In this document: positions 29,401-40,140 of the stretch, one piece after another
Position numbering within the stretch: the first letter of the stretch is position 1
How the letters are laid out: each line of letters starts with the position of its first letter
DNA from: Prorocentrum cordatum
Taxonomy: Eukaryota > Sar > Dinophyceae > Prorocentrales > Prorocentraceae
NCBI GenBank assembly: GCA_963575745.1
Contig: CAUYUJ010004747.1
Span: forward strand, 127,510-191,509
Direction of reading: 5' to 3'
Length of the DNA stretch: 64,000 nt
The notes under the pieces: generated by a model
Told to the model about the DNA's origin: nothing
The model's database searches: none
The model's input: only the letters and a program-made list of their open reading frames with translations
Made by a program: the position numbers and the translations under genes

Positions 29401-32400
29401 CGTTATGTGTTTCAGCGCGAGTTCGCTTGGCAGCGTCACTCAACGCAGCACAACTTGATGAATCCTACATGGCCAACGGAGTGGCGACAGACGATCCCGT
29501 TGTTGGCCCATGACGATTTCATGAAGACCGGTGAGGTTGTCATCGCCCAGGATCATTGGGAGTTCTTGAAGTCTTCTTCCCAGGCCCAGTGCATCAACAC
29601 ATCAAGCGGTCTTCTTGATTTCTCTCACTGTTCCAGGCCGAGTGGAGTGCGCGACATTGTTGACTGGCCTCAAGTCGCGCGAGATGGCTATCAGATGACC
29701 GAAGTCAACACTGTGATTAATGCTTTCGCTGTTGGTGCTCTACGTGCTCTGGCTGTACTCGCGAACGCGACGGGCAAGCTGGACGAGGCGGTCACTTTGC
29801 AGCACCGCGCCAGTGCTCTCAGTGATGCGATGGCAGACAAGCTCTTCGACAATTCCACCGGCTTGTTTGTGGACGGCCAGGGCAGCGGCGCGGACCATCA
29901 TTCAGCATGGCATGCCCAGGTATTCCCGCTTTTCTTCGGTGCAGGCCTGGCAGAGCAAAACGAGCGCTTGCTGGCTTTCCTGAAATCCAAGCGCATGGCG
30001 GGGTCCGTCTACGCTGCGTTTGCCTTCCTCCTGGGCCTCTACCGCCGCTTTAGCGACGACCACGGCGCGCTCGCGCTGGACTTGCTGACGACCTGCGACG
30101 GCAACTCCTGGTGCGGTATGCTCAGCGCGGGGGCCACCGCCGTGATGGAGGCATGGACCCGGGAGGAGATCGGGGGCAACGTCAGGGGGGGTAAGCTCAG
30201 GGGAAGCGCATCGACTCCCAATCGCCCATTGATCGCCGATAGGGGCCCGATAGCCTACCCCGCCCAGGATTTTTTCGGTTCGCTCTTCACTATTGGGGGC
30301 ATATCGCCGGTTTCCAAGCCAATAGTTAGTAAGGACGCAATATTTCACCAAGGGTACTTTTGCGCCGTTGTGTCCTCGGCCATTATTCGGCCAGTTTCGA
30401 CGCCCAAGGGCGTCCATTTTAGACGGTCCAAGCAAGGGCCTTGCATCCTCAACTTGCGTCCCTACTATCGATTTTGACTACACCTGTGCCCCTCAGGAGA
30501 AGCCCAACCTGTCCTGGTCGCACCCGTGGGCGTCAGCCCCCGCCACCGCCATCGCGCAGGGGCTCATGGGCGTCCGGGCCTTGGCGCCCGGCTACAGTCG
30601 GAGGCCTTGCGGGTGGCACCCGCGGTCAGCGCTGGGGGGCTCGCTTCCGCAGGGCGCAGAAGCGCCCTCGACCAGCGTATTGGAAAAGTCAAGACGGAGG
30701 TTTTTCGCCGTTTTCGGCCTCTAGCGGCCCTCGCTGGGCCGGCCCCGGGACCGTCAGAACACGACTCAGGATGAAAAACCGGTCCTGGACCCCGTATTGA
30801 AAACAATCACAACATCGGATCTTTGGGTACGGAAAGAGTGAGTGCGAAGGCCAACAGCGTTTCCTGTCCATTTTGAACCGGGTTCGCTGTCGGTGTCGTC
30901 GCGGGCGTGGTCCATTTGAGGCTCAATGTCGCCTCGACAACAGCGGCCTCTGTGGGTTCTGAACAACATTCGCTGTTGGGCATCGCACTTTTGTTTCGTG
31001 CCTCTTTCGGGCGGCCACGTCGATTTGGGGTTTGGCGGTGGCCGGTGGGCAGGGCACGTGAGAGGGGCCCGAAGACACCACCCTCGGGGCGGGCGCCACA
31101 CGTGGTCCGCCCGCTGCCCGTCGATGTGAGCCAGTGGGGAATGGCATGTTACTCCAGGCCTCCCAGATGGAGTCCGAGTATAGATGCGGCTCGACGTGGA
31201 GCCCGATTCTCTCAAGGCCGACGGCGCCGATGCATCACCGATGTCGCCGGTACATCGCCGATGCATCGCTGATGTGGCGCGATCCTCCGGCCCCATCTCC
31301 TCCGACCCCATGTGGGAGGCCTCTAGCTACCCATCGGCCGTCACGCCCCCCAAAATGGGGTCGTCTTCACCGACGTTCGCGCGCACGAGGCCCACGTAAG
31401 GCCGCGCGTGAGCGCCCTCATCTCCAGTGGCGTGCCGCGCTGGCGGCCCGCGTGAGCTGCGGCATCAGGTCGCCATGCCATCTCGCGTAAGACCCACGTC
31501 GTCGTCGTCCTCGGCAACAGCGTCGGCGTCGGTGCGGGTGCCGACCCCGCTGGGCCACTGGTGCGGGCACTTCGAGGTCCGGCCGCAGCCGGGCGCGCTC
31601 GCTTGGGCCGAGCTGAAGCTGCCTGTGCTGTCCGGCTTCATCGAGGTGCGGGTGGAGCAGTCCGCCTCGGAGTTCGAGCTGACGCTCGTGGCGCCCGGGA
31701 ACACCCAGGCTCGGATCAGGAGGAGGAGGAGGAGGAGGAGGAGGAGGGTTGAGGCGAGGGCGGCTCTCCGGCCACAGCCTAGCTCCGCTGAAGCTCGGTC
31801 CACTGGAGTCCTGTTTCGGGGCTCAAGGGACGGGGGTCAATGCAAACGGGGGTCAGTCAGAGCGCTGGATCTTGCAGGATCTTGCAGAGCCAGGGTTGCA
31901 TTGACCATGGTTTCGGAGCAGGATCCTGCACGATCTCGCAGGAACTTGCACAGCATGACTGACGGGGGTCTGGAATGATCCAGGTCAGTTCTATAGATCC
32001 CAGATTGTTCGAGGCGGATCCAGCCGTGGCGACGAGAAGCCTCCAGGAGGCCCAAAGGGAACGAGAAACGCTAAGCGGACCACCTACAATCCGATTCGAT
32101 TCGCCGGCAGGGGCCGCGATTCCGATTCGATGCGATTCGGCTCCCATCGGCATCGGCCGGGTCCAGCCAGAGTCTGGGCCCGGCGATCCGAGTTCGACCC
32201 GATTCGGATCGACTCGCTGGCGATCCGATCCGTTTCCGATCCGATCCGATTCTGCGATCCGGTATCCAGCACAGGCCTGCCAGGGTCGGACGGGGCGGGG
32301 GCAGGATCAATCCGTTCCAGAGCGTTCCGGAACGCTCTCAATGCGGTTCGAAGACGCTTTGGGAAGGCTGGGGCGCCCGAGACATAATCCAGAGCCGCCA

Positions 32401-32730
32401 GATTTCAGAGATTCGCGAGGACATTAACAAGCACGAGTATAGATATATGTATGAATGAAGAAACGAGGGTAGGTCATACATGCCTCGTGTGAGCAAAAAC
32501 CAAGGGCTTTTCATTCCTCGCCCTGGCTTCGTCTTACTTGCAGTGAGGGCCGCTGGTTGTCTCGACGGGCCCTCCTCCGACAGGCCACGGCCTGCCTGCC
32601 CCGCCTCGGCGGCGCCAGCGCGGAGCTCGTCGTGGACGGCCGCCCGCGCAGCGGCCACGCGTCGGGCGACTTCCTCTGCGTGGCGGGCGTGGGCAGCGGC
32701 AGGCACACCATCATTCGCAGGGCGCGCGGT
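29401..32730 (+). CDS. Alpha-L-rhamnosidase-like (GH78) gene, at least four exons
   Basis: Exon 1, to 30165, holds FQREFAW, HSTQHNLMNPTWPTEW, DIVDWPQVARDGY, NTVINAFAVGALRALA, SVYAAFAFLLGLY and ends MEAWTRE; this is most of a six-hairpin (alpha/alpha)6 barrel. Exon 2 (30497 to about 30595) continues EKPNLSWSHPWASAPATAI..GVRALAPGY, the usual end of the barrel. Exon 3 (about 31562-31717) gives FEVRPQPGALAWAELKLP and a strand-rich segment. Exon 4 (32584 to about 32727) gives ACLPRLGGASAELVVDGRP and GSGRHTIIRR. Exons 3 and 4 match the C-terminal beta-sandwich of GH78. The enzyme would release terminal L-rhamnose from glycans. The N-terminal domains are missing or lie in unrecognised exons. Only intron 1 has firm borders. 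Confidence 0.65.
30166..30496 (+). other. Intron 1 of the GH78-like gene, GA-AG borders
   Basis: A 331-bp interruption (not a multiple of 3) between the codons for ..AWTRE and EKPNLSW. The donor side is CGGGAG/GAGATCGG and the acceptor side CCCCTCAG/GAGAAG. Joining there restores the conserved protein in phase. The short repeat GAG at both borders allows a slide of a few bases, but no slide gives GT at the donor. The only nearby GTAAG (30191) would throw exon 2 out of frame. GA donors are known in dinoflagellate genes. Confidence 0.65.
30597..31561 (+). other. Intron 2 of the GH78-like gene (borders approximate)
   Basis: No GH78-like sequence between ALAPGY and FEVRPQPG. The insert holds GC-rich sequence and a small cluster of CACCGATGTCGCCGG / CATCGCCGATGCATCG units near 31225-31275. 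No competing gene was recognised. Confidence 0.5.
31718..32583 (+). other. Intron 3 of the GH78-like gene with (GGA)n and GATC-rich repeats
   Basis: Opens with (GGA)n (31718-31745). It contains two GGGGTCA..CAGG-type segments near 31836-31980 and a GATTCGGATC / GATCCGATCC quasi-repeat at 32085-32270. It ends in CCTCCTCCGACAG, a good acceptor. Donor not determined. Confidence 0.5.
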
Positions 32731-33919
32731 GCTCAGGGGCGGCCTAGTCATCGACCCCCAGCAGGCCATCCCCTTCCATGACTGCCTCCCCGCCTCGCCC
32801 CAGGACGCCTGCATGCGAGCCCGAAAGGCGAGGGTGACGTCACGGGAGGGGATGGCTTGCCAGGGGCCAGCCAGGGCGCGCCCGAGGTGGTGAGGTCTTC
32901 GTGTGAGCGCAGTGAGCGCCTCTCGGGCACGGCGTGGGCGGGGCCTCGGCCGAGTTTCGTCGAGTTTCGCGGGGCAGGGGCGACCAACTCTTTGAACTCT
33001 CGGTCGGCAGCCGTCCTGGAACGCCCATGTTGGGCGGGGCATGGGGTCGGCGAGGTGGCCCAGCACCGGTTCCGGCCAAGCAGGAAGGGAGAAGAAGTTC
33101 GAGGCGCTGGGCTCGGGAGGGTTCGGGCCTTTTGCGGCCTCCCGGGGCCGTTCTCGTGTCCCGGGGCCATCAAAAAACGGATCCAGGGTGAAAAATTGCA
33201 CCGCACCGGATGAACCTTGAAAGGGATCCATCGGGGAGGGGTTAGGACGCGGATCAAATCGTTCTAGAGCGTTCCCGGAACGCTCTGAGAAGAGCGCAGC
33301 GCCCGAGGCATCCTCCAGAGCCGCCGGACCTCAAAGATTCTCGATTTGTCTTCACCCGATGTTATCTTCGCCCTGTCTTCGTCTTACGTCTGGGGCCGCA
33401 AATTGCAAAAGCCATGCTTGCAGATGTCAGGGTCCCCACAATCGAGGGCGCAGAGCGTGAGCAACGAACGAAGACGAGGACCCAGACGAGGGCGAAGGAC
33501 CAAGGATGAAAACGAAGACCCCGACGAGGGCGAAGGGCGAGGATGAGGACGATCGAGGACTCCTCTTGACCGATTCGTCTGGAGGTCCACGCAGTTCAGA
33601 CCCCCTGGCCGCCTCAATGGCCGGGCTCCTCCCTGCGCGCCGGGCGTCGGCAGTGGCGGGCGCGGCATCGTGGACCGTCCGCAGGGCGGGCAGCGAGCCC
33701 TCCATCTCAACATTGAGGGGGGCAGGGAGTTGGAGGGGGAGGAGGAGGATCAGAGGAGGAAAAGGTACCCATACTGCTACCCTTCCCCCGTTTTCCCCGT
33801 CTTGGGCCTCCTGGGAGGCCCTCGTCGCCACCGCTGGATTCGCCTCGAAACTCTGGTCAGAACGTACCCCATGAGGTCCAGGAAGTAGCAGTATCGGTAC
33901 CTCTGAGTTCCCCGAAAAG
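32731..33919. other. No gene recognised
   Basis: GC-rich. A GCCTCCCGGGGCCGTTCTCG segment (33137-33160) with a following GGATCCAGGGTGAAAAA resembles 30718-30778, suggesting a degenerate repeat that flanks the GH78 3' exons. 33450-33560 is a GACGAGGA-rich stretch. The gene's terminal exon could lie here but I cannot identify it. Confidence 0.45.
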
Positions 33920-34279
33920 AGGATGCAGAAGGGAGGACGAAGAGATTGGGACGAGGACCGCGACGCCGACGACGACTACGACGAAGACACAGACGATGAC
34001 GATAGCGACGACGGTGACGGTGACGGTGACGATGGCGGCGGCAAAGGCGACCACGGCGAGGTCGTCACCTCCATGTATCGGGCGCGACGTGGATGGGGGC
34101 TCCCGCCCCGGCACCCTGCCCCGACGGGCCAGCAGGGTCGCCGGGCGCGAGCACATGGGCCCTCGTCAGCCTTTCAATAAAGCAGTACGCAGTTTTATTT
34201 CCTATGTATATGTGCAGAGAGATTCCCCCAGTAGTGCTTTGCACTCGGGGTCTCTGATTTCTTTTCTGAGGAACTGGGC
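33920..34279 (+). repeat. GAC/GAT-rich low-complexity sequence
   Basis: 33945-34070 is rich in GACGATGAC triplets and encodes Asp-rich frames. 34166-34195 contains CTTTCAATAAAGCAG with an AATAAA hexamer; dinoflagellates do not rely on this signal, so no terminator is called. Confidence 0.7.
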
Positions 34280-34465
34280 CTGCCCGTCGGTGAGGCAGGC
34301 ATGTGGCCGCCGTCGCCGCCCCGTTGCCGGCCCGTCGCCGCCCGTCTTCTAGGCCTGTCCGTTGGTCTGGCGGCTATGTGGTCGCCGTCGCCGCCCCGTC
34401 GTTCTGGGCCTGGCCGTCGGTCCAGTGGCAGTCGCCGCCCCGTCTCCGTCTGGGCCTGCGTTACT
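34280..34465 (+). repeat. Degenerate tandem repeat of GTCGCCGCCCCGT units
   Basis: Three or four units of about 70-80 bp with GGCCTG.CCGTCGGT and GTGG.CGCCGTCGCCGCC blocks. Confidence 0.75.
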
Positions 34466-35265
34466 TTGCGCTGCTGAGCGTTCATCCACATTTCCTTCCA
34501 TGGATTTGCATTGTGCTTGTTCCGTTACCTTGCACCGCTTTACATGAATTTGCATTGTTTCGTTTTGCTTCGCCTTACTTGCTTTGCGTTGCTTTGCCTC
34601 GCGTTACTCTGCACTGCATTACGTTGCGTTTGGTTGCATTAGTTTGCAGTGCTTGGCATTGCTTCGCACTCCGTCTCACCGCTTTTCATTGCATTGCATT
34701 GATTACATTGGTTTGCCGTGCTGTGCATCGTCTTGCGTTGCTTTGCCGCTGGTGACTGAGCTCCAGTCGCGGTCCAGCCACGGTCTGGCCAGATCGTGGC
34801 CGCCCGTCGTTGCCGTGCATTGCGATCGCATTGTGTTGCATTGTTTCGCATTGCATCGTGTCGCATTTCTTTGCATTAATCTGCATTGCTTTGCATTGCT
34901 TTGCATTGCTTTGCAATCAGTGTGTTTGCTTTGCATCGCTTTGCATTGCGTGGCATTGCGTTACATTGCTGTGCACTGCTCTGCATTGATTGGCTTGCTT
35001 TGCATCGTCTTGCCTGTATTCCGCATTGCTGTACATTGCGTTGCATGGCGTTTCATTGGTTTACATTGGCTGGCATATAGGTGAATGACTGTGTGCTGCT
35101 TTGCATAACTTCGTAGTGCTTGGCTTGCGTTGCAGTGCGTTGAATTACGCTGCCTTGCTTAGCATTGCTTTGCATGGGCTTGCCGGTGGTTTGCGTGGCC
35201 CTGCATTGCTCTGCATTGCTCTACATTGCTTTGCGCTGCTTCGCCCTGCTTTGCGCAACGTAGGC
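34466..35265 (+). repeat. (TTGCA)n/(TTTGC)n pentanucleotide array, about 800 bp
   Basis: Quasi-repeat of TTGCATTGC, TTTGC and TTGCG units. A foreign island at about 34740-34830 holds a near-palindrome, CCACGGTCTGGCCAGATCGTGG-like (ends CCACG and CGTGG, centre TCTGGCCAGA). Confidence 0.92.
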
Positions 35266-36250
35266 TGCACCACAGAGATGTCACCGCATACGCTGCCAAA
35301 AAAAAACGCTGTTTGTGGTCCAAGCCGGCCAACAACGATGCACGTGTTCGGGGGGTGGCGGGCGGCGGCCCTTGGCCCCAGAACATGTGCCTCGAGCCCA
35401 AGATGCCCCCAAGGAGGCCCCGAGCGGCCTGAGAAGCGAGGGCGCCCTCGAGGGTGCGAACTTTTTCGCGCTTCGAGCTTCGCGGTTCGGCTTCGATTCC
35501 TCCTCATCATCCCCTTCTTTCTTGGGGGGTGGCGCGAGAGCGCGAAGTTAGACGCCCATTCGGAAGGCTTCAGAATCGACCACGTTGGCGCCCACACGGC
35601 TTCCAGACGGTCTGAATTCGCCTCAAGACGGCCCAAGATGGCCTCAAGACGGCCCAGAGGGCCAAAGAGGGCCAAGGATGCTTGCGAGAGGCCCACATTC
35701 TTGAAGCACGTGCGGAAAATAAATGGTTTTGTCACGTGCGCCACTTTCTTTCCTCATGGCCCTCCGAGGCATCACAACTGCTCCGAGATGTTTTCAGAAA
35801 GCCCCGCGAGAATCCCCAAGAGGCCCAAAAGACGCTCCCAGAAGTCCCCAAGAGGCTTCATCACGCCTCCAAGAGCCCCCCAAGGCGCTCCGAAGAGGCC
35901 CCGCGAAGCTCGCAGGACGCCGCCAAGAGGCCCCACTAGGCCCCACAGAGGCCTCCAACAGGCCACCACCAGGCCCCCACGCGTCTTCAACATGCTCAGG
36001 CCCTCAAGACGGCCCAAGACTGCCCCAGGACGGCCGAAGAGCCCCCAAAGACGGCCCAAGAGGCCCCCAAGGTGATCCAAGAGGGCCCAGAGGGGGACTC
36101 GGCCAAACATTCCCCGAAGAAGGCCCAGAGGCTCCCAAGATGTCCCCAGAAGCCCGTGTATCTCCAGATGCCGTTCTGACTTCCCCAAGGCCGTTCCCAC
36201 AACCAAGAGAGCCCGCAGACGGCGCCGAAGGGCCGTCTTGGAATTATCCT
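35266..36250 (+). repeat. Degenerate S2-like sequence rich in CCAAGAGGCCC
   Basis: Dominated by AAGACGGCCCAAGA and CCAAGAGGCCCC-like words, densest at 35600-35680 and 35780-36130, but without the unique core of S2. Long open frames on both strands follow from this repeat. Confidence 0.75.
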
Positions 36251-36694
36251 GGGGAGAGTAGCGGGCTGCATCAGGTCAAATGGCCGCACGCAAGGGAGCG
36301 GAGCGGGGAGAGGTCAATCAATCATTTCACGCAGTTCTACTTGCACGGAGGAGGCATTATACAAGGAATATTCGCTTTCCGAGCGGGACCCTCGGACATC
36401 CCTTATCCTTTAAAGATCCACGGGCGCAGTTCAGGGTCGAGGTCCGACGGGGCAGCGGGGGGGGCGGCGAAAATGAAATAAGAGGAACATCGCGAAATCA
36501 TTGAGGGATTGCGAGCAGGAGCAATGAGAAGTGGAGGGATCGGAGGACGTGGAGGAGCAGGAAGACGAGGAAGAGGAGGAAGAGGAAATCGAGGAGGGGG
36601 GGCGGGCGCCGCGCGCTGCGTTCGGCCGCCGGGGGGCGGCGACGGACGACGGGCGACGTCCTCCCCCTCTTCGTTTTCTTCCTCCCCCTCCTCG
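36251..36694. other. No gene recognised; purine-rich then pyrimidine-rich
   Basis: 36505-36600 is GGA-rich and 36655-36694 is CT-rich (TTCTTCCTCCCCCTCCTCG), directly before a decayed SL pair. Confidence 0.5.
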
Positions 36695-36731
36695 TCCGTC
36701 GCCATTTTCGCTCGAGCCGTTGTGGCCCGAG
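36695..36731 (+). other. Decayed double spliced-leader relic
   Basis: 36695-36716 (TCCGTCGCC..GCTCGAG) matches the 22-nt leader at 19 positions. The next 15 nt (CCGTTGTGGCCCGAG) match the truncated leader at 11 of 15. Same head-to-tail layout as the intact pair at 23536, directly after a pyrimidine tract. Confidence 0.7.
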
Positions 36732-37865
36732 TAAACCATTTGTCGATGTGGTTTCGAGTGGCCGGCGCTGAGGGGGGCCGGCGCCCCCGCCCGCAAGCTG
36801 GTTGCCCTCGGTTTTCTGGCAAATCTTTATCCTCTCGCATCTCCGCCGATGCCCCACCTGTCTCTCGCCGTCCGTTCTTCGCCGGTGCAGCGGGCGGGCG
36901 ACGTCGCAGCCGGGTGAGTTCGCCAGGCAGCCCGCGACGTCCGCCGTCTCGAGGTGCTCGGCGTTCTCGCCCACTTACTCCGCGACGAAATACTTATCCC
37001 CACCCCCGTCCAGGGGGGGCATCTAGCGGGTCATGCGTAGATTTGTTCGGGGCCCGCGTGCGCCCCTACCAGATACGTTGGCGCCCTCGCTGGGGAAACG
37101 AGCATCTCGCCGAACTCATTGGTTGATTGCTTGGGAGTGGAATCGTCGTTCTAATGGGGCGAGAGGAGCAGGCGCGGTTACGAAATGGCGCGAGAGTTGG
37201 GCTTGCGGGAGACGCGGGTCGAGTTTTGGCATAAATCTTTGCACGTTGTTTCCCGGTGGTTTTGCAGCGTTCGACATTTCTTGGGCGGGTGACGCGGCGC
37301 GACGTGTCTCGACGCATGGCCGCTCACAGGTCCAAGGGCACCAGGGGCGTTTTGGTTTGGGGGCAAGCTTTGCGGCCCCCTTGGGCCCGACAAATTTATG
37401 CCCAGACCGTTTTGGGGTCATTCGTTGTGAGGTTCAGTCTGGAAATGTGGTAGGTCAGCGTTTCGTCGGTTTTCCCCATATGGAGGGATGCTGCGCGGGC
37501 TGATCCTCTCTTGTCTGAGGTGGCCATTGCTTTCAGAGTATGTGTTAGTTGGGTGCGCGGCATAGGTCAGGGGTCCAGGCCGACGAGTCTCGAGGCGTTT
37601 GTTGCCGACCAGTTGATTGTAACAACTTCTTCAAACCATTGCCGATGGGGCGCGGCGGTCTCGCGCTGCCAGGCGTCGGTCGCAATGTCGACAGGGCCGC
37701 GCTGCCACGGCGCTCACAAATCACCCGCGCCCGCGGTGGGCGGCGACAAATCCTGGACAAGGGCAGGGGCAATCATTTCCCTGCGCGCGTATCCCGCCGC
37801 CATCGGAACGCAGTCTCAGCAACGATCGCCCTTCGCACACCGCTCTTTTAAAGCAGATACATGAC
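36732..37865. other. No gene recognised
   Basis: Expected to hold the body of the gene behind the SL relic, but no ORF shows family resemblance. Frames at 37511-37864 are open without recognisable domains; they may be the 5' part of the LINE ORF1 that follows. Confidence 0.4.
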
Positions 37866-38546
37866 ATGATGGAGCAGTTGTTCTCGTCGGTTGTTGCTCA
37901 GATGAAGGGTGGTCATATTCAGATATGGATTAATAAGTGTGGCCATCGTGGGGAATCGCTGGCACCCATGTCAGCTCGGTCGATCAAGCCCCCACCACCA
38001 TGCAGACGCAGTTTGAGCGCCAGCAGAAGCAGATCGAGGAGCTCCGAAGTTTGCAACAGGCGAGTTCCAGTGCTGCATCCACCGCCAGTTTTTCCTGGTG
38101 GCGGCGTGCCGATGGATGGCCGTCGCCCGCGCCCTGCTCCCGCGGGTGCACCTCCCGGTCATGCTACACATGTCGATCGCCCGAGCAACCCGAGCAATCC
38201 GACGAAGAAGTACATCGGAAGTTGGTCCCGTCCCGTCCTCGGTCGCGTTCGCGAGGAGTTCCACGATCTGCTCAAGATGCGTTCCCCCGTGCCCTTTCAG
38301 GACTCCGTCGTCACATTCAAAGGTGTATCTCAGAGCTACGGGATCCAGTTCCCTGCTGAGGCCGTCGTCGCGCAGTTCATGCACGCTGTCGCTGAGAGTC
38401 ACATGACAAGGGGATATTCTCGTAAGAACACGGTCGCGCCGCTTCGTTCTCGCGGTGGTTTTCTTCTCCCTGTTCGGCTCCGTCAGCAGAATTTTTCGAA
38501 ACTACACCAGCCTGTGAAGGACCCCCTCAAGCGGTCGCCGCTGTGA
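37866..38546 (+). pseudogene. LINE ORF1-like protein
   Basis: Opens with MMEQLFSSVVAQMKGG. A coiled-coil-like MQTQFERQQKQIEELRSLQQ segment is read in a neighbouring frame at about 38000. From residue 120, KYIGSWSRPVLGRVREEF, VVTFKGVSQSYGIQFPAEAV, and LRSRGGFLLPVRLRQQNFSK follow. That order (beta strand, helix, SY.I.FP strand, basic tail) resembles the RNA-binding ORF1 of LINEs found in dinoflagellates. It would bind the element's RNA. A frame change between the coiled coil and the rest makes it a pseudogene. Confidence 0.55.
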
Positions 38547-38859
38547 GGTACTAGTTGGGCGTCGACGGATTCAAAGGTCTGTTGATGGTCGCGGGTGACG
38601 ACGAGGCCTGGCCGCTTGTCCCCCGTGCTCACAGCGGCATGGGCGTCGAGAGTTTCCAGCCGCACTGCGAAGAGCTCCACGGGTGGGGCATAGGGGCGTC
38701 GCAGATCGACGCTATCGTCGTGGGCGCCACCAGCCATGTCCACGCCATGAGCCGCTAGGAAATTTCATCGCGAGCCTTCCGTGAGCCTGAGAGCATTGCC
38801 CCTGTGCAGCCTGTGATCGGGGTCCAGGCTGCTACCCCGCCCCCTCCGTCTGTCCCTTC

Positions 38860-39640
38860 TCCGTCCTCTGCGATTTGTCAGCCGTCCTTTTCCGCTCTCA
38901 GTATTGCCGCATGGAATTCGCCAAGCTTTCTTTAAGTCTCTCTGGTCCGATCACCGCAGCAGCCAGAACAAGTGCAGCCAACTCTCTCGCCTCCTCGGTC
39001 TGCGCGCCGTCGCTTGCATGCAGGAGTCCCACGGCGCGCAGACCGATCTGGAAGGGATTATGCGCGATATCAAAGTTGCCTCAGGGCCCTGGAAGTATTT
39101 TCATACTGGTCAAAGATGGTTTCGGCGCTAGGTTCAGCGCGCGCGTTGTCATTACATCGTTCCTGGCAGAATTTGCACACTCATTCTGGCCTCTCGGACG
39201 GAATGCATCCAGGTTGCTTGTGCATGCACTGCCCCTGACGCAGCCAGTTGCGCGCTGCCCTGTTGCCTTCTGAGAAGTCCACGGCAGTCATTGCCCGAGC
39301 CGTTAACTACCACTGCCAGGGCGAAGCTAGATACTGCGCTGCCCCTTGCCGTGGATCTTCCTCCTCGTCGTCTTGCTGATCTATGTGATAACGTATTTCC
39401 TCACTATGGTAAAACCCACCAGCCTCATGCAAGCCATCGTGCCAATAACACCCACGATCCCAGCCATGCCCGACTGGATCGTATATCTACCAGTCTTCCC
39501 CCCTGCTGTTCTTCTCGATTATCGACGCGTCGCCCCGGCGAGCTGTAGAATTACCGACTTTAGCACGCCGTCCGATCACGCCCCCGTCTTCGTTTCGATT
39601 TCCCCGAAAGCCGAACGCGCCAATTTTTTCGTGGGTCCAC
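38860..39640 (+). pseudogene. LINE AP-type endonuclease pieces
   Basis: The N-terminal part reads ALSIAAWNS, then KCSQLSRLLGLRAVACMQES followed by HG (catalytic Asn and the QE.H site of the exonuclease-endonuclease-phosphatase fold). The C-terminal part shows SRLDRISTSLP (39470-39500) and, in another frame, SDHAPVFVSISP (about 39568-39604), the typical SDHxP end. The middle is disrupted. The domain would nick target DNA for retrotransposition. Confidence 0.6.
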
Positions 39641-40140
39641 CAGCATCCGACTTTCGCGTCTTCCGTTCGCGAGCTGCGCGAGGTCGCCGACTTCGCCCCG
39701 ACCCGTTTTCGAGGTTTCAGGAAATCAGGGGCATGTTCCGCTCTGGCGCCGAGCAAGTGAAATTTACAGTTCGGGAAATTAGTCCCAACTGTGACGACTC
39801 TAAGATCGCGCTCTGCTTCCGTCTTCTGCGCGCGGCTCGTGCGTTGCTACGGCCACGTCGCGCGCAGCCCCTTGCGCGCCCACCCTTTGCTTCAGCGTTT
39901 TTTTCCCCGAAGCCGCACATATGCAGTGGACTGATTGGACTGCGTTCCACCAGCGCAGCTCTCTTCTGCGACATGCGATACCCCGGCGGTGGGATAATTC
40001 TAACCGCCTGGATCCCGACCTGTCTGAAGCTGCTCGTCAGTCTCAGACGGCTCGCGTTCGTTGTCGTGCTTCTGCTTGGACCACGAAGCCGCCTCATCTT
40101 CTTCTCACCGGGCTTCGGTTCCACGAGGACACCGCAAGGG

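Larger units (their letters stand above)
37866..40140 (+). mobile_element. Second LINE remnant: ORF1 and AP-type endonuclease
   Basis: ORF1-like protein (37866-38546) is followed by pieces of an APE-type endonuclease (about 38860-39640) in changing frames, then sequence without a recognisable RT. Order and strand fit the 5' half of a LINE. The end is set where sequence resembling the helicase block begins. Inactive. Confidence 0.65.

Noticed and set aside
30191-30496. A canonical GT-AG intron from GTAAG at 30191 in the GH78-like gene
   Set aside because: It would join exon 2 in the wrong frame and lose the conserved EKPNLSWSHPW segment.
34166-34195. AATAAA as a polyadenylation signal
   Set aside because: Dinoflagellate genes do not depend on this hexamer and no gene ends here.
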